A DNA stretch of 64,000 nucleotides from assembly GCF_001536285.1 (NCBI RefSeq), contig NZ_FAOZ01000042.1:1-64000 (forward strand). Direction: 5' to 3'. This DNA is from Parafrankia irregularis (lineage in GTDB: Bacteria > Actinomycetota > Actinomycetes > Frankiales > Frankiaceae). This document shows, piece after piece, positions 1 to 8,010 of this stretch. The first letter of the stretch is position 1. Each line of letters begins with the position of its first letter. The notes beneath the pieces were generated by a model that saw only the letters and a program-made list of their open reading frames with translations, had not been told where the DNA came from and made no database searches. The position numbers and the translations under genes were made by a program.

Positions 1-365
1 GGCTTCGAACTCACCCACGGACTCGAACCCTGCTGCGCATACAGAATATGCGCACGCTTCCACTGCTCAGCCACACTCGCGTTCTGCGGCAGACCCTTAC
101 CACCCACCGCATGCCACGTGCCCGGCATGAACTGGAACAACCCACCAGCCCCAATCGAGTTCACCACACGCGGATTACCACCGGACTCACACGGCACCAC
201 AGCACTCAGGAACCTATGCGCATCCGGCCGCGCCGCAGCACCCGCCGGCTGGGACATCGCGATACCGCCACCAATCGTCGCCGCCAACACCGGCGCGACC
301 AGCAAAGCACGGCCACGACGGATGGAACGACGGTTCCTGCGAGCACCCGAAGTCATCAGGGACAA
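1..365 (-). CDS. Secreted transglycosylase (Rpf-like), 3' end outside window
   Basis: This is a small secreted muralytic enzyme of the transglycosylase/resuscitation-promoting-factor type, expected to cleave peptidoglycan glycan strands outside the cell. An arginine-rich start is followed by a hydrophobic signal segment ending near ASAA-type residues. Then comes the catalytic core, with VVPCESGGN carrying the catalytic Glu, GGLFQFMPGTW, and AEQWKRAHILYAQQG. The protein is nearly identical in plan to the gene at 6284-6670, and its C-terminal residues run off the window edge. The ATG is at 356, but an in-frame TTG at 365 sits at a better distance from GGGGAAGGG and is conserved in the second copy, so I used it. 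A c-di-AMP riboswitch lies directly upstream. Confidence 0.85.
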   Translation of the reverse strand, partial: MSLMTSGARRNRRSIRRGRALLVAPVLAATIGGGIAMSQPAGAAARPDAHRFLSAVVPCESGGNPRVVNSIGAGGLFQFMPGTWHAVGGKGLPQNASVAEQWKRAHILYAQQGSSPWVSSK

Positions 366-371
366 AATAAA

Positions 372-601
372 TACCCTTCCCCACACCTACGAAGTTAGCT
401 GTCGGGTTCGAGCCGGAAAAGCCCGGCCACACAGTGCGTGACAGGTCGACCGCACTACGCGGCTTCACCCCGAGGACGCCTGCCTACGACGCCCGGGAAC
501 CTGGGTCCCCCGCTCCCGCCTACTGGATGTCGAAGCACCGGGCGAGGCGGGATTCGGCGTGCCACCCGATGTGCGCTTCCCAGGTCGGAAGCACGTCACC
601 A
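372..601 (-). promoter_or_regulatory. ydaO/yuaA-type c-di-AMP riboswitch, copy 1
   Basis: Read on the minus strand, this leader carries the hallmark ydaO segments: GGGGGACCCAGGTTCCCGGG, then GGGGTGAAGCC, and near the 3' end CCCGACAGCTAAC followed by a purine-rich ribosome site. In Actinobacteria this riboswitch class commonly sits before rpf and other cell-wall hydrolase genes and turns expression down when c-di-AMP is high. The segment order and spacing match copy 2 at 6680-6905. Boundaries are approximate. Confidence 0.85.
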
Positions 602-997
602 ACGTTACCCACCACCCGCCCGCGATTTCCAGGTCTCCGTGAAGAGCACCACTCAGCACCAGGAGGCCTTGAAAGCCGCTGCCGGCCTCCTCGACCCGGT
701 GGAACGCCCCTTTCATGCCGCCGATATTCCATCAGCGTCAGCATCCCGCCACAGCGCAACTGGAACCACCGTGCACCCGGTGACCGCCGGACTCGGCTGC
801 GCGACGAGAAATTCTCCGGCCCGCGGAGAACACATCACGCGAAACAGACAGAACGCCGCCTGGCCACAGGGCTTCCGGCCGGCGGTGCGCGGGGGATTTG
901 TCAGTACTATCCCGCGATTGGCGACAGAGATGATGGTTGACGCCATCCGCCGATATTCGAAGTATAAGTCGCGACGCACGTCGCAGAGGAGCTCGCG
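602..997. other. Intergenic region upstream of riboswitch 1 and the P450
   Basis: This divergent stretch should hold the riboswitch promoter (minus) and the P450 promoter (plus). I see no convincing gene. A purine-rich GAGGAG ribosome site lies about 7 nt before the P450 start at 998. Confidence 0.5.
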
Positions 998-2254
998 ATG
1001 GACAGCGCACCGCCGCCGCAGAAGACCAGCGAACAGCCACCGCCGATCCTGGTCGCGCTGGACGCGGTCAGCCGGCAGAACCCGTACCCCACCTACCGGT
1101 CGATCCAGGAGAGCGGAGCGTTCGTCCGCAGTGAGGTCCGCGGCTGGGTCACCACCATCATCACCGGGCACGCCGACTGCTCCGCGGTCTTCCAGAGCCC
1201 GGACCTGGGCAGCGGCTACTCGGCCGGCCTCCACGCGGGTGCCCATCGGTCGACCGGATCCGATGACAGCGGGCTGAAGTCCCTGCTCCGGAAGGACCCG
1301 CCGGAGCACACCCGGCTTCGCGGCCTGGTGAACCGTGCCTTCACCCCGGGTGTCGTCGCGACCTTGACCGCCGAGATCACCTCGATCGTCGACACCCTGC
1401 TCGACGCGGCCCTCGCGGCCGGCGAGGTCGACATGATCGAGGCGTTCGCGCGCCCGCTGCCGCTGTCGGTCATCTGCCGCCTGCTCGGCGTCCCGGCCGA
1501 GGACGAGCCGGTCTTCAGCGAATGGGTCGTCCCGCTCGTACGCGGTCTGGCCCCCGATCTGACCCTCACACCGGAGGACCTGCGTGCCCGCGCCGCGTCC
1601 ACGCACTCCATCCAGGACTATTTCCGCGGCCTGATCGCCGAGGTCCGGGCGAAGCCACGCGAGGACCTGCTCAGCCAGCTCGTCACGGCCGGGCAGGACA
1701 ACGACGTGCTCCCGGAGCAGGAGCTGCTCGACCTGTGCATCCTGCTGCTCCTGGCCGGGTTCGAGACGACGGTGAACCTGATCGGCAGCGGCATCGTGGC
1801 ACTCCTGCGCAACCCCGGTCAGCTGGCTCTGCTGCGGGACGCACCCGAGCTCGTACCGGCGGCGATCGAGGAGATGCTCCGCTACGACCCCACGTTCCCC
1901 TTCCTGATCCGCACCGTGCTGCGGGACACCGAGCTGAACGGCCATCCGTTCAGCCGCGGCGACAGCGTGGTGCTGCTCATCGGAGCCGCGAACCGTGACC
2001 CTGACGTGTACCGCGAACCCGACCACTTCGACGTCGCCCGCTACGCGCAGACGACCAGCGCTCCCCGCCATCTCGGCCTGGGCCTGGGCATCCACTACTG
2101 CCTCGGCGCGCCGCTCGCGCGCGCGGAGGGCGCGATCGCACTGCGTGCCCTGCTCTCCCGCACCGAGAAGATCACCCTGCTGGACGAGCCCAGCTACCGG
2201 CCCAGCGCCTGGGTACGCGCGATGAGCCGACTGCCACTACGCCTCTCGGCATAG
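998..2254 (+). CDS. Cytochrome P450
   Basis: A 418-residue soluble bacterial P450, a haem-thiolate monooxygenase needing ferredoxin and reductase partners that are not encoded nearby. The oxygen-binding I-helix motif AGFETT is at residues 253-258, the ExxR pair is E292/R295 (EEMLRY), and the haem loop is LGLGIHYCLG with the ligand Cys368. The usual Phe that opens the haem loop (FGxGxHxCxG) is Leu here. The length is normal for the class and the start has a GAGGAG ribosome site. It converges on an SDR gene 31 bp away. Without a biosynthetic neighbourhood the substrate cannot be named; the CYP107-like architecture suggests a small hydrophobic substrate. Confidence 0.93.
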   Translation: MDSAPPPQKTSEQPPPILVALDAVSRQNPYPTYRSIQESGAFVRSEVRGWVTTIITGHADCSAVFQSPDLGSGYSAGLHAGAHRSTGSDDSGLKSLLRKDPPEHTRLRGLVNRAFTPGVVATLTAEITSIVDTLLDAALAAGEVDMIEAFARPLPLSVICRLLGVPAEDEPVFSEWVVPLVRGLAPDLTLTPEDLRARAASTHSIQDYFRGLIAEVRAKPREDLLSQLVTAGQDNDVLPEQELLDLCILLLLAGFETTVNLIGSGIVALLRNPGQLALLRDAPELVPAAIEEMLRYDPTFPFLIRTVLRDTELNGHPFSRGDSVVLLIGAANRDPDVYREPDHFDVARYAQTTSAPRHLGLGLGIHYCLGAPLARAEGAIALRALLSRTEKITLLDEPSYRPSAWVRAMSRLPLRLSA

Positions 2255-2285
2255 CCGGGCTCTCGGCGTAGCCGGCCTCCGAGCG

Positions 2286-3140
2286 CTAGTCCCGCTGCAC
2301 CCGCGGCAGCGGGACGGCGCCGTGATGCGAGGTCAGCCCGCCGTCGGCGACGAGCGTCGTGCCCGTGATGTAGGAGGCCGCCGCGGAGGCCAGGAACCAG
2401 ACGGCGCTGGCCTGCTCGTCCGCACGGCCCCAACGCTGCAGCGGGATCCGCTGGCTGCTGGCCTCCACGACCGCCGGCTGCGACAGGTACGGGGCCATCA
2501 GCGACGTCTCGGTCAGGCCGGGCGCCACCGCGTTCACCCGGATGTTCTGCGCCGCGTAGTCGACCGCCGCGGCCCGTACCAGATTGATCACCGCGCCCTT
2601 CGACGCGTGGTAGGCCCAGTTGCCGGGATCCGCCTGCAGCCCACCGCTCGACGCCGTCACGACGATCGAGCCCCCGCCGCCGGCCCGCAGCGCCGGTGCG
2701 ACCGACCGGATGCCGATCGCCACACCACGGACGTTCACGGCGAGGATCCGGTCCAGTCGCTCGATCGCGCCGTCGGCCTCCCAGGGCACGGTCCCGCCGA
2801 TGCCGGCGTTGAGGACGGCCACGTCCAGACGCCCGAAGCTGGCGAGCGCGAGCTCGGTCATCCGCGCGCCGCACTCCGGCGTCGAGACGTCCGCGACCAG
2901 CGTGACCAGCCGCGGGCGAACGGCTCCGTCGAGGCAGGCAGCGGGCTGCGACGCAGGCGGGGCGGGCGGGGCGGAGGAGGCAGGCGGTTCCGCGGAACCG
3001 GCGTCCGCGGCCAGATCTGCCAGCCCGGCCTCGTCCGCGTCGACCGCCACCACGCCGAACCCGCGGGCGGCGAACAGCTCGACGCAGGCCCGGCCGATGC
3101 CGGAAGCGGCTCCGGTGATGACGACAGCCTGGGCGACCAC
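2286..3140 (-). CDS. SDR family oxidoreductase
   Basis: A classical short-chain dehydrogenase/reductase of 284 residues using NAD(P). The nucleotide-binding motif TGAASGIG is at residues 9-16, NAG is at 111-113, the catalytic Ser is in TASSGG (164-166), and the Tyr-Lys pair is Y177/K181 in YHASK. The C-terminal VADGGL is typical. The start is a GTG 4-5 nt after GGAGG. A Pro/Ala-rich insert at about residues 49-72 lengthens the loop after the second strand and is unlike the compact family norm. The gene converges with the P450, so the two may act on one substrate, but that is only inference from position. Confidence 0.9.
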   Translation of the reverse strand: MVAQAVVITGAASGIGRACVELFAARGFGVVAVDADEAGLADLAADAGSAEPPASSAPPAPPASQPAACLDGAVRPRLVTLVADVSTPECGARMTELALASFGRLDVAVLNAGIGGTVPWEADGAIERLDRILAVNVRGVAIGIRSVAPALRAGGGGSIVVTASSGGLQADPGNWAYHASKGAVINLVRAAAVDYAAQNIRVNAVAPGLTETSLMAPYLSQPAVVEASSQRIPLQRWGRADEQASAVWFLASAAASYITGTTLVADGGLTSHHGAVPLPRVQRD

Positions 3141-3281
3141 GTGACCTCCGCGCGTCTCCCGACCCGGCGCCGCCGGCTCGGCCTGACCAGATCAATCAGC
3201 CAGCCGAGTCTCGCCGACCGGCATGAACGGGACGGATCGACCAGGTGAGGGCCAGCGGTCGGCTCAGGGGCCACCGTTCGC

Positions 3282-4331
3282 TCAGGCCGCCACGGCAGAA
3301 ACTGTCGAACCGTCAGCCATCCCTGCGGCACGAAGCCCGGTACCGCCCAACGTGGGCCGGCCGGCGATGCTGCGCGGCTGCTGCCGGGCAAGCTTGCCGG
3401 CGATCTGATCAGCGATCAGCTGCAGCCGTTCTATCGGCGGGGCCGGGTCGTAGCTCGTGTAATTAACGGTCACCTTGACGTGATCGACGAGGAAGAAGAG
3501 GGTGTCCGTCGCGATGTCGTAGGTGATTCCCCGGCCCCGTGCCTGCGTCGTCATTCGCACGTACCCGGTGGCTCCGGTCGGCGCCGGGGGGCTCAGGGTC
3601 CCGGTCAGCTGATATTCGAGCTCGTCGTCGCCGGCGGCGTTGCGCGCGTCCATTCTGGCCTGGGTCTCCTGGCCCAGGCAGTCCGCGAACCAGGGATTGG
3701 ACCACATCACAGTATCGAAAACAGCCTGCTTCTCGGTCACTATCTCGGCGCCGGAAATGATGACCGTTCCGTCGTCATTGTCACTCACGAAGGTCGCGCC
3801 GAGAGCGGTTGCCTCGGGCTCGTTGTCGAGGTCCTCCGCCGACAGGCCGACGCAGTCCGCGAACTCAGGTGAGTACTGTTCCACGGACTGGGCAGCGGCG
3901 ACGGCTTCGGCGGCGGCATCGGCATCGATGGGCACACCGGTGAAGCCGGCTGTCGCCGGGCCCTCGGTCAGCACAAAGTCCTCGGGCCACAGACCCAGCG
4001 CGCTCGGCGCTGACGTGGCGGGCCCCGGCGACGAACCAGCGCTCGACGAGGCCGTTCCCGAGGTGACCGCGGGTTCGGGCCTCCCAGTCGTGTCACCGTC
4101 ACCTGAGCACGACGAAACGGTGAACGCGATGACCGCCAGGAGAATCCCGTGGCGCTTCAGCGGGAGCAGTCGCGGTCGACTCCCGGGGACCGAGGGCAGC
4201 ACCTGGCCCGCGGTGTCCTTCTTCAGAACGGCATCGTGGCCCGCGGCCGACCCGCCTCGGGCCTCGGCCACCGCCCGTCCACCCAGTCGAAACAGATCAC
4301 GAACAGCCATGTCTCGCCCACCCCCACGCAT
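3282..4331 (-). CDS. Putative lipoprotein, single-domain paralogue
   Basis: I do not recognise the family. A hydrophobic segment at about residues 62-72 ends in TVSSC (Cys75), a plausible lipobox, followed by a Ser/Thr/Pro-rich linker and a domain of about 220 residues. That domain holds two FADC-type cysteines, an EIVTEKQA motif and the terminal block RLQLIADQIAGKLARQQPRS. The reading frame leaves an unusually long n-region; a GTG start around residue 44 would give a normal signal peptide. The protein is clearly homologous to both halves of the neighbour at 4417-6030, so the locus grew by tandem duplication. It is probably an exported, membrane-anchored protein of unknown role; the paired cysteines could form a disulphide. 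Confidence 0.7.
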   Translation of the reverse strand: MRGGGRDMAVRDLFRLGGRAVAEARGGSAAGHDAVLKKDTAGQVLPSVPGSRPRLLPLKRHGILLAVIAFTVSSCSGDGDTTGRPEPAVTSGTASSSAGSSPGPATSAPSALGLWPEDFVLTEGPATAGFTGVPIDADAAAEAVAAAQSVEQYSPEFADCVGLSAEDLDNEPEATALGATFVSDNDDGTVIISGAEIVTEKQAVFDTVMWSNPWFADCLGQETQARMDARNAAGDDELEYQLTGTLSPPAPTGATGYVRMTTQARGRGITYDIATDTLFFLVDHVKVTVNYTSYDPAPPIERLQLIADQIAGKLARQQPRSIAGRPTLGGTGLRAAGMADGSTVSAVAA

Positions 4332-4354
4332 GCCAGCGCCGACACAACCACCGG

Positions 4355-4392
4355 CGCCCGCAACGTCACGAGAACGCTACGGGCGCACCGGT
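4355..4392 (-). terminator. Imperfect hairpin after the fused lipoprotein gene
   Basis: The arms GCGCCCG...CGGGCGC enclose CGTCACGAGAACG. The sequence is a degenerate version of the perfect hairpin at 6222-6268, and both lie just past a minus-strand stop codon, so it fits a transcription terminator. Confidence 0.5.
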
Positions 4393-4416
4393 GTCGTCTA
4401 CTCAGGTCACCGCGCC

Positions 4417-6030
4417 TCAGGCCGCCACCGGAAGCACGGTCGAGTGGCCGGCATCTCCTGCGGCACGGAGCCCGGGACCGCCCGACGTGGGCTGGCCGGC
4501 GATGCTGCGCGGCTCCTGCCGGGCCAGCTTCCCGGCGATCTGGTCAGCGATCAGCTGCAGCCGTTCCATCGGCGGGGCCGGCTCGAGGTTCGTGTACGTG
4601 ACATTCACCTTAACGCGACCAACACGGAAGAGAAGGATGTCCCTCGCCATGTCGACGGTGACCCCCTGGCCTCGTATCTGTACCGCCAGGCGCACGTACC
4701 CAGCGGCTCCGGTCGGCGCCGGGAAAATCTGGGCCCCGGTCAGCTCGTATTCAAGCCCGTCGTCGTCGACGACGGGCCCGTCGGCTTCGGCCTGGACCTC
4801 CTTGACCATGCATTCCTCGAACCGGGGATGAGCCAGCAACGCGCGATCAGCGGCGGCCTGTTTCTCGGTCACCACTTCGGCGTATGACTCGATCGTCAAG
4901 GGCCTGTCATCGTCGCTCACGAAATTCAGTCCGTCATATGCGGCCTCGGGCTCATATCCGAGGTCTTCCGCCACCACGCCAAGACAGTTCGAGAGCTCGG
5001 CGGAGTTCAGCTCGGCCGAGCTCACCTCGTCGGCATCGGCGGGGGCACCAGTGAAGCCGGCCGTCGCCGGGCCTTCGGTCAGCACGTAGTCCTCGGGCCG
5101 CAGACCCAGCGCACGCGGCGCTGACGTGGCCGGTCCCGTGGGCCGGCCGGCGATGCTGCGCGGCTGCTGCCGGGCAAGCTTCCCGGAGATCTGGTCAGCG
5201 ATCAGCTGCAGCCGATCCATCGGCGGGGCCGTCTCGTAGTTCGTGTACGTGACGGTCACCGCGACGTGATCGACGATGAAGACGAGGGTGTCCACCGCCA
5301 TCTCGTAGGTGAAATCCTGCTCTCGCACCTGCAACGTCACACGCAGGTACCCAGCGGCTCCGGTCGGCGCCGAGGGACGCTGGACCCCGGCCACCTGATA
5401 TTCGACCCCGTCGCCGTCGGCGCCGGACTCGTCGATTCGGGCCCGGGTCTCCCTGCCCGTGCAGTCCGCGAACCGGGGACTGGCCCACATCGCGCGGACG
5501 CCAGCGGCCTGCTTCTCGGTCACTATCTCGGCGTAGGACGAGATGAACGAGTCCCCGTCCTCACTCACGAAGGTCTCGCCGACAGCGGTTGCCTCAGGCT
5601 CGTAGTCGAGGTCGGTCGCCGACAGGCCGAGGCAGTCCGCGAACTCAGGGGTGTACCGTTTCGCGGGCTGGTCACCGGCGGTATTGGTCCCGGCGGGAAC
5701 GCCGGTGAAGTATGTCGTCGCCTCACCCTCGGTCAGCACGTAGTCCTCGGGCCACAGACCCAGCGTGTTCGGCGCCGACGAGGCCGTTCCCGAGGTGACC
5801 GCGGTCTCGGGCCTCCCGGTCGTGTCGCCGTCACCCGAGCAGGACGACACGGTGAACGCGATCACCGCCAGAAGAAGCCCGTGGCGCTTCAGCGGGAGCG
5901 GTCGCGGTTGACTCCCAGGCACCGAGGGCGACAGCTGGCCCGCGGCCGGGCCGCCCCCGATCTCGCCCGGCGCCCGACCACCCAGTCGAAACAGATCGCG
6001 AACAGCCACGTCTCGCCCACCCCCACGCAT
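4417..6030 (-). CDS. Putative lipoprotein, tandem two-domain fusion
   Basis: Family unknown. The N-terminus matches the downstream paralogue (MRGGGRD, then PLKRHG and a lipobox ending TVSSC at Cys64). After that come two homologous domains, at about residues 90-298 and 309-512 by this start. The first domain ends RSIAGRPT and passes straight into GPATSAPRALGLRPEDYV, which is the linker seen before the single domain of the paralogue. The second domain has no signal peptide of its own. This is best explained by fusion of two tandem genes with loss of the inner start and signal region near position 5136. Each domain has two conserved Cys and a conserved EKQA block. An upstream in-frame start at 6084 exists, but 6030 aligns with the paralogue. 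Confidence 0.72.
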   Translation of the reverse strand: MRGGGRDVAVRDLFRLGGRAPGEIGGGPAAGQLSPSVPGSQPRPLPLKRHGLLLAVIAFTVSSCSGDGDTTGRPETAVTSGTASSAPNTLGLWPEDYVLTEGEATTYFTGVPAGTNTAGDQPAKRYTPEFADCLGLSATDLDYEPEATAVGETFVSEDGDSFISSYAEIVTEKQAAGVRAMWASPRFADCTGRETRARIDESGADGDGVEYQVAGVQRPSAPTGAAGYLRVTLQVREQDFTYEMAVDTLVFIVDHVAVTVTYTNYETAPPMDRLQLIADQISGKLARQQPRSIAGRPTGPATSAPRALGLRPEDYVLTEGPATAGFTGAPADADEVSSAELNSAELSNCLGVVAEDLGYEPEAAYDGLNFVSDDDRPLTIESYAEVVTEKQAAADRALLAHPRFEECMVKEVQAEADGPVVDDDGLEYELTGAQIFPAPTGAAGYVRLAVQIRGQGVTVDMARDILLFRVGRVKVNVTYTNLEPAPPMERLQLIADQIAGKLARQEPRSIAGQPTSGGPGLRAAGDAGHSTVLPVAA

Positions 6031-6221
6031 GCCAGCACCGGCACAACCACCGGATGCCTCCCGCGCGGCAGGCACACGCAACATACGTGCTCTATCGGGA
6101 CGGAAGGACAGCGAAGCTATCAGACTGCTGTCAGCCCGCTGTCAAATGACTGTCAGCGGACCCAATGAAGATCGGTTAGAATCGATATTTCACTACCAAT
6201 AACCACCAGAATGCCAGGCAA

Positions 6222-6268
6222 AATCAATGCGCCCGCAACGTCACGAGAACGTTGCGGGCGCATTGATT
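6222..6268 (-). terminator. Perfect 20-bp hairpin after transglycosylase gene 2
   Basis: The arms 6222-6241 and 6249-6268 are perfectly complementary over 20 bp with a 7-nt loop (CACGAGA). The hairpin lies 15 nt past the minus-strand stop at 6284 and is followed by a short T run on that strand. It is a strong intrinsic-type terminator. Confidence 0.8.
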
Positions 6269-6283
6269 GCCGCATACTGTGGA

Positions 6284-6670
6284 TCAGATCTTGCCGCCCC
6301 AACAGCTCTTCGAGGCATACCAGGGGCTGGTGCCCTGCTGGGCGTACAGGATGTGGGCACGCTTCCACTGCTCGGCGGCACTGGCGTTCTGCGGCAGGCC
6401 CTGGCCGCCGACGGCGTGCCAGGTGCCGGGCATGAACTGGAACAGGCCACCCGCGCCGATCGAGTTCACCGCGCGGGGGTTACCGCCCGACTCGCAGGGA
6501 ACAACCGCGCTCAGGAAGCGGTGTGCGTCCGGCCGGGCAGCGGCGCTCGCCGGCTGGGACATCGCGATACCACCACCGATCGTCGCGGCAAGCACCGGTG
6601 CGACGAGCAGAGCGCGGCCCCGACGGATGGAACGACGGTTCTTGCGGGCAGCCGAAACCATAGCGGACAA
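6284..6670 (-). CDS. Secreted transglycosylase (Rpf-like)
   Basis: Full-length copy of the gene at the window start: a 128-residue exported muralytic enzyme. A basic n-region (RKNRRSIRRGR), a hydrophobic stretch (LLVAPVLAATIGGGIA) and an AxA-type cleavage site precede the catalytic domain with PCESGGN, GGLFQFMPGTW and QWKRAHILYAQQG, ending SCWGGKI. The TTG at 6670 lies 7 nt after GGAAGGA, while the ATG at 6661 lies 16 nt after it. The same TTG is conserved in copy 1, so TTG is preferred. A c-di-AMP riboswitch upstream and a perfect hairpin downstream delimit a single-gene unit. Probable role: local peptidoglycan remodelling during growth or spore outgrowth, shut off when c-di-AMP is high. Confidence 0.9.
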   Translation of the reverse strand: MSAMVSAARKNRRSIRRGRALLVAPVLAATIGGGIAMSQPASAAARPDAHRFLSAVVPCESGGNPRAVNSIGAGGLFQFMPGTWHAVGGQGLPQNASAAEQWKRAHILYAQQGTSPWYASKSCWGGKI

Positions 6671-6679
6671 AGTTGTGTC

Positions 6680-6905
6680 CTTCCCCCACGCCTGCGAAGT
6701 TAGCTGTCGGGTTCGGGCTAGGGAATCGCCCGGCCGACCGGCGCGTTCAGATCGCGCCCGGTGGCTTCACCCCTGAGGACGTCCGAAGAGAAGGCTCATT
6801 CGACGTCCGGGAACCTGGGTCCCCCGCCCCTGCCTGCGGTTCTGTTAATCACCGGGTGTGGCAGGGTTCGGCGTGCCACCCGATGCGCGCTCCCCAGGTC
6901 GGAAG
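6680..6905 (-). promoter_or_regulatory. ydaO/yuaA-type c-di-AMP riboswitch, copy 2
   Basis: The minus-strand leader contains GGGGGACCCAGGTTCCCGG, CAGGGGTGAAGCCACCGGGC, and ACCCGACAGCTAAC followed by TCGCAGGCG and the purine-rich ribosome site. These are the conserved blocks of the ydaO class. The layout is the same as in copy 1, while the stem sequences differ and partly compensate. Boundaries are approximate. Confidence 0.88.
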
Positions 6906-7259
6906 CACGGCCAAGACGTTACACACGAACCGCAAACCATTTCAAAGCCTTTGTGACGAGCGCCACATCCGGCACTGCGGCCTTGAATTCCACCGGCATC
7001 GCGTCCCCTCGGCCGCATATTCACCGTTTCCTCCCGGCGTCATTCGGCCAGGGTCAGCGATTCGGCACTATCGGTCGACCCGACCGCCACGCAAGGTGCG
7101 CGACGCGTTCGTGCCCGCGACCGAAATTCCGGCCGCGGCGACGAAGAATCTTCCTGAACCGAATTCCGACACATCATGAAGTCGACCGTTTTCGACCGCG
7201 CGGCGGGACGACGGCGGGGGTGATCGGCCGGACGGCGACGGAGGCCGGCAAAGGCCGGA
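6906..7259. other. Intergenic region upstream of riboswitch 2
   Basis: No gene is convincing here. The stretch probably holds the riboswitch promoter (the AT-richer part around 6920-6960) and the end of the XRE transcription unit. No strong hairpin was found. Confidence 0.4.
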
Positions 7260-7868
7260 TCAGGGCTGGCCGGCGCCGACCTCGCCGTAGGCCACGACCG
7301 ACAGGAACCGGATAGGCAGCTGGACCAGCTCCCGCGGCCCGTGCGCGCCCTCGCCGTCAAGCTGCAGCGCGTCGCCGGGGCGCATGACGTAGCTGGCATC
7401 GCCGTGGCCGTAGATCATCTCCCCTTCGAGCATGTAGAGCAGTTCGGTGCCCGGGTGTTGGAAGAGCGGGAACTCCTCGCTGCGCTCGGTCAGCGTGACG
7501 ATGTGGGCCTCCATCCGCTTGTGCGGGCCGCGCAGTGCTCCGAGCAGGGTGTACTCGTGGCCCACCCTGGTCCCCCGCTGGGTGATCCGCGGCCCGGTGC
7601 CGGCGCGGGTGAAGACCGCCTCCCGGGCGGCGTCAGCACCGCGGAACAGGGACGTCACCGGCACGTCGAGCGTCTCGGCGAGCCGGTCGAGCGTGGTCAG
7701 GCTGCAGGAGATCGACGCGTTCTCCACCTTCGAAATCATCGCGCTGGACACACCGCTGCGCGCCGCGAGCTCGGCCAGGGTCAGCCCACGGTCATGGCGC
7801 AGGCGCCGGACGTTGCCCGCGATGGCACGCTCCAGCCGCCCCTGCCGGGACGCGTTCTCCTCCCCCAC
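7260..7868 (-). CDS. XRE-family regulator with C-terminal cupin
   Basis: A 202-residue transcription factor: an N-terminal helix-turn-helix at about residues 15-70 (RHDRGLTLAELAARSGVS, then MISKVEN) and a C-terminal cupin barrel at about 110-195 (HPGTELLYMLEGEM, MRPGDALQLDGEGAHG). Proteins of this HTH-cupin design sense a small ligand and often control amine, polyamine or amino-acid use. It is the last gene on the strand of the glnT-glxBCD operon, 142 bp downstream of glxD, so it most likely regulates that operon. The GTG start is inferred; no strong ribosome site is seen. Confidence 0.88.
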   Translation of the reverse strand: MGEENASRQGRLERAIAGNVRRLRHDRGLTLAELAARSGVSSAMISKVENASISCSLTTLDRLAETLDVPVTSLFRGADAAREAVFTRAGTGPRITQRGTRVGHEYTLLGALRGPHKRMEAHIVTLTERSEEFPLFQHPGTELLYMLEGEMIYGHGDASYVMRPGDALQLDGEGAHGPRELVQLPIRFLSVVAYGEVGAGQP

Positions 7869-8010
7869 ACCCGAAACACTAGCGATGGCGCCCTCTTTGC
7901 CCGATCCGTCCGGCAGCCTGCTCAGCTGACCGTCCGGCCGCCCGAGTGGCTGCCTGCTCGGCTGCCCGTCCAGCTGCCCGGGCGGCTCGCCGCTCAGCGC
8001 GTCTCCCCGT

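Noticed and set aside
713-2095. Long open frame opposite the P450 gene
   Set aside because: Codon use and composition are those of a shadow; the plus strand encodes a complete P450 with all motifs.
998-3140. Secondary-metabolite gene cluster from the P450 and SDR
   Set aside because: No synthase, carrier protein or transporter is adjacent; two convergent enzymes are not enough.
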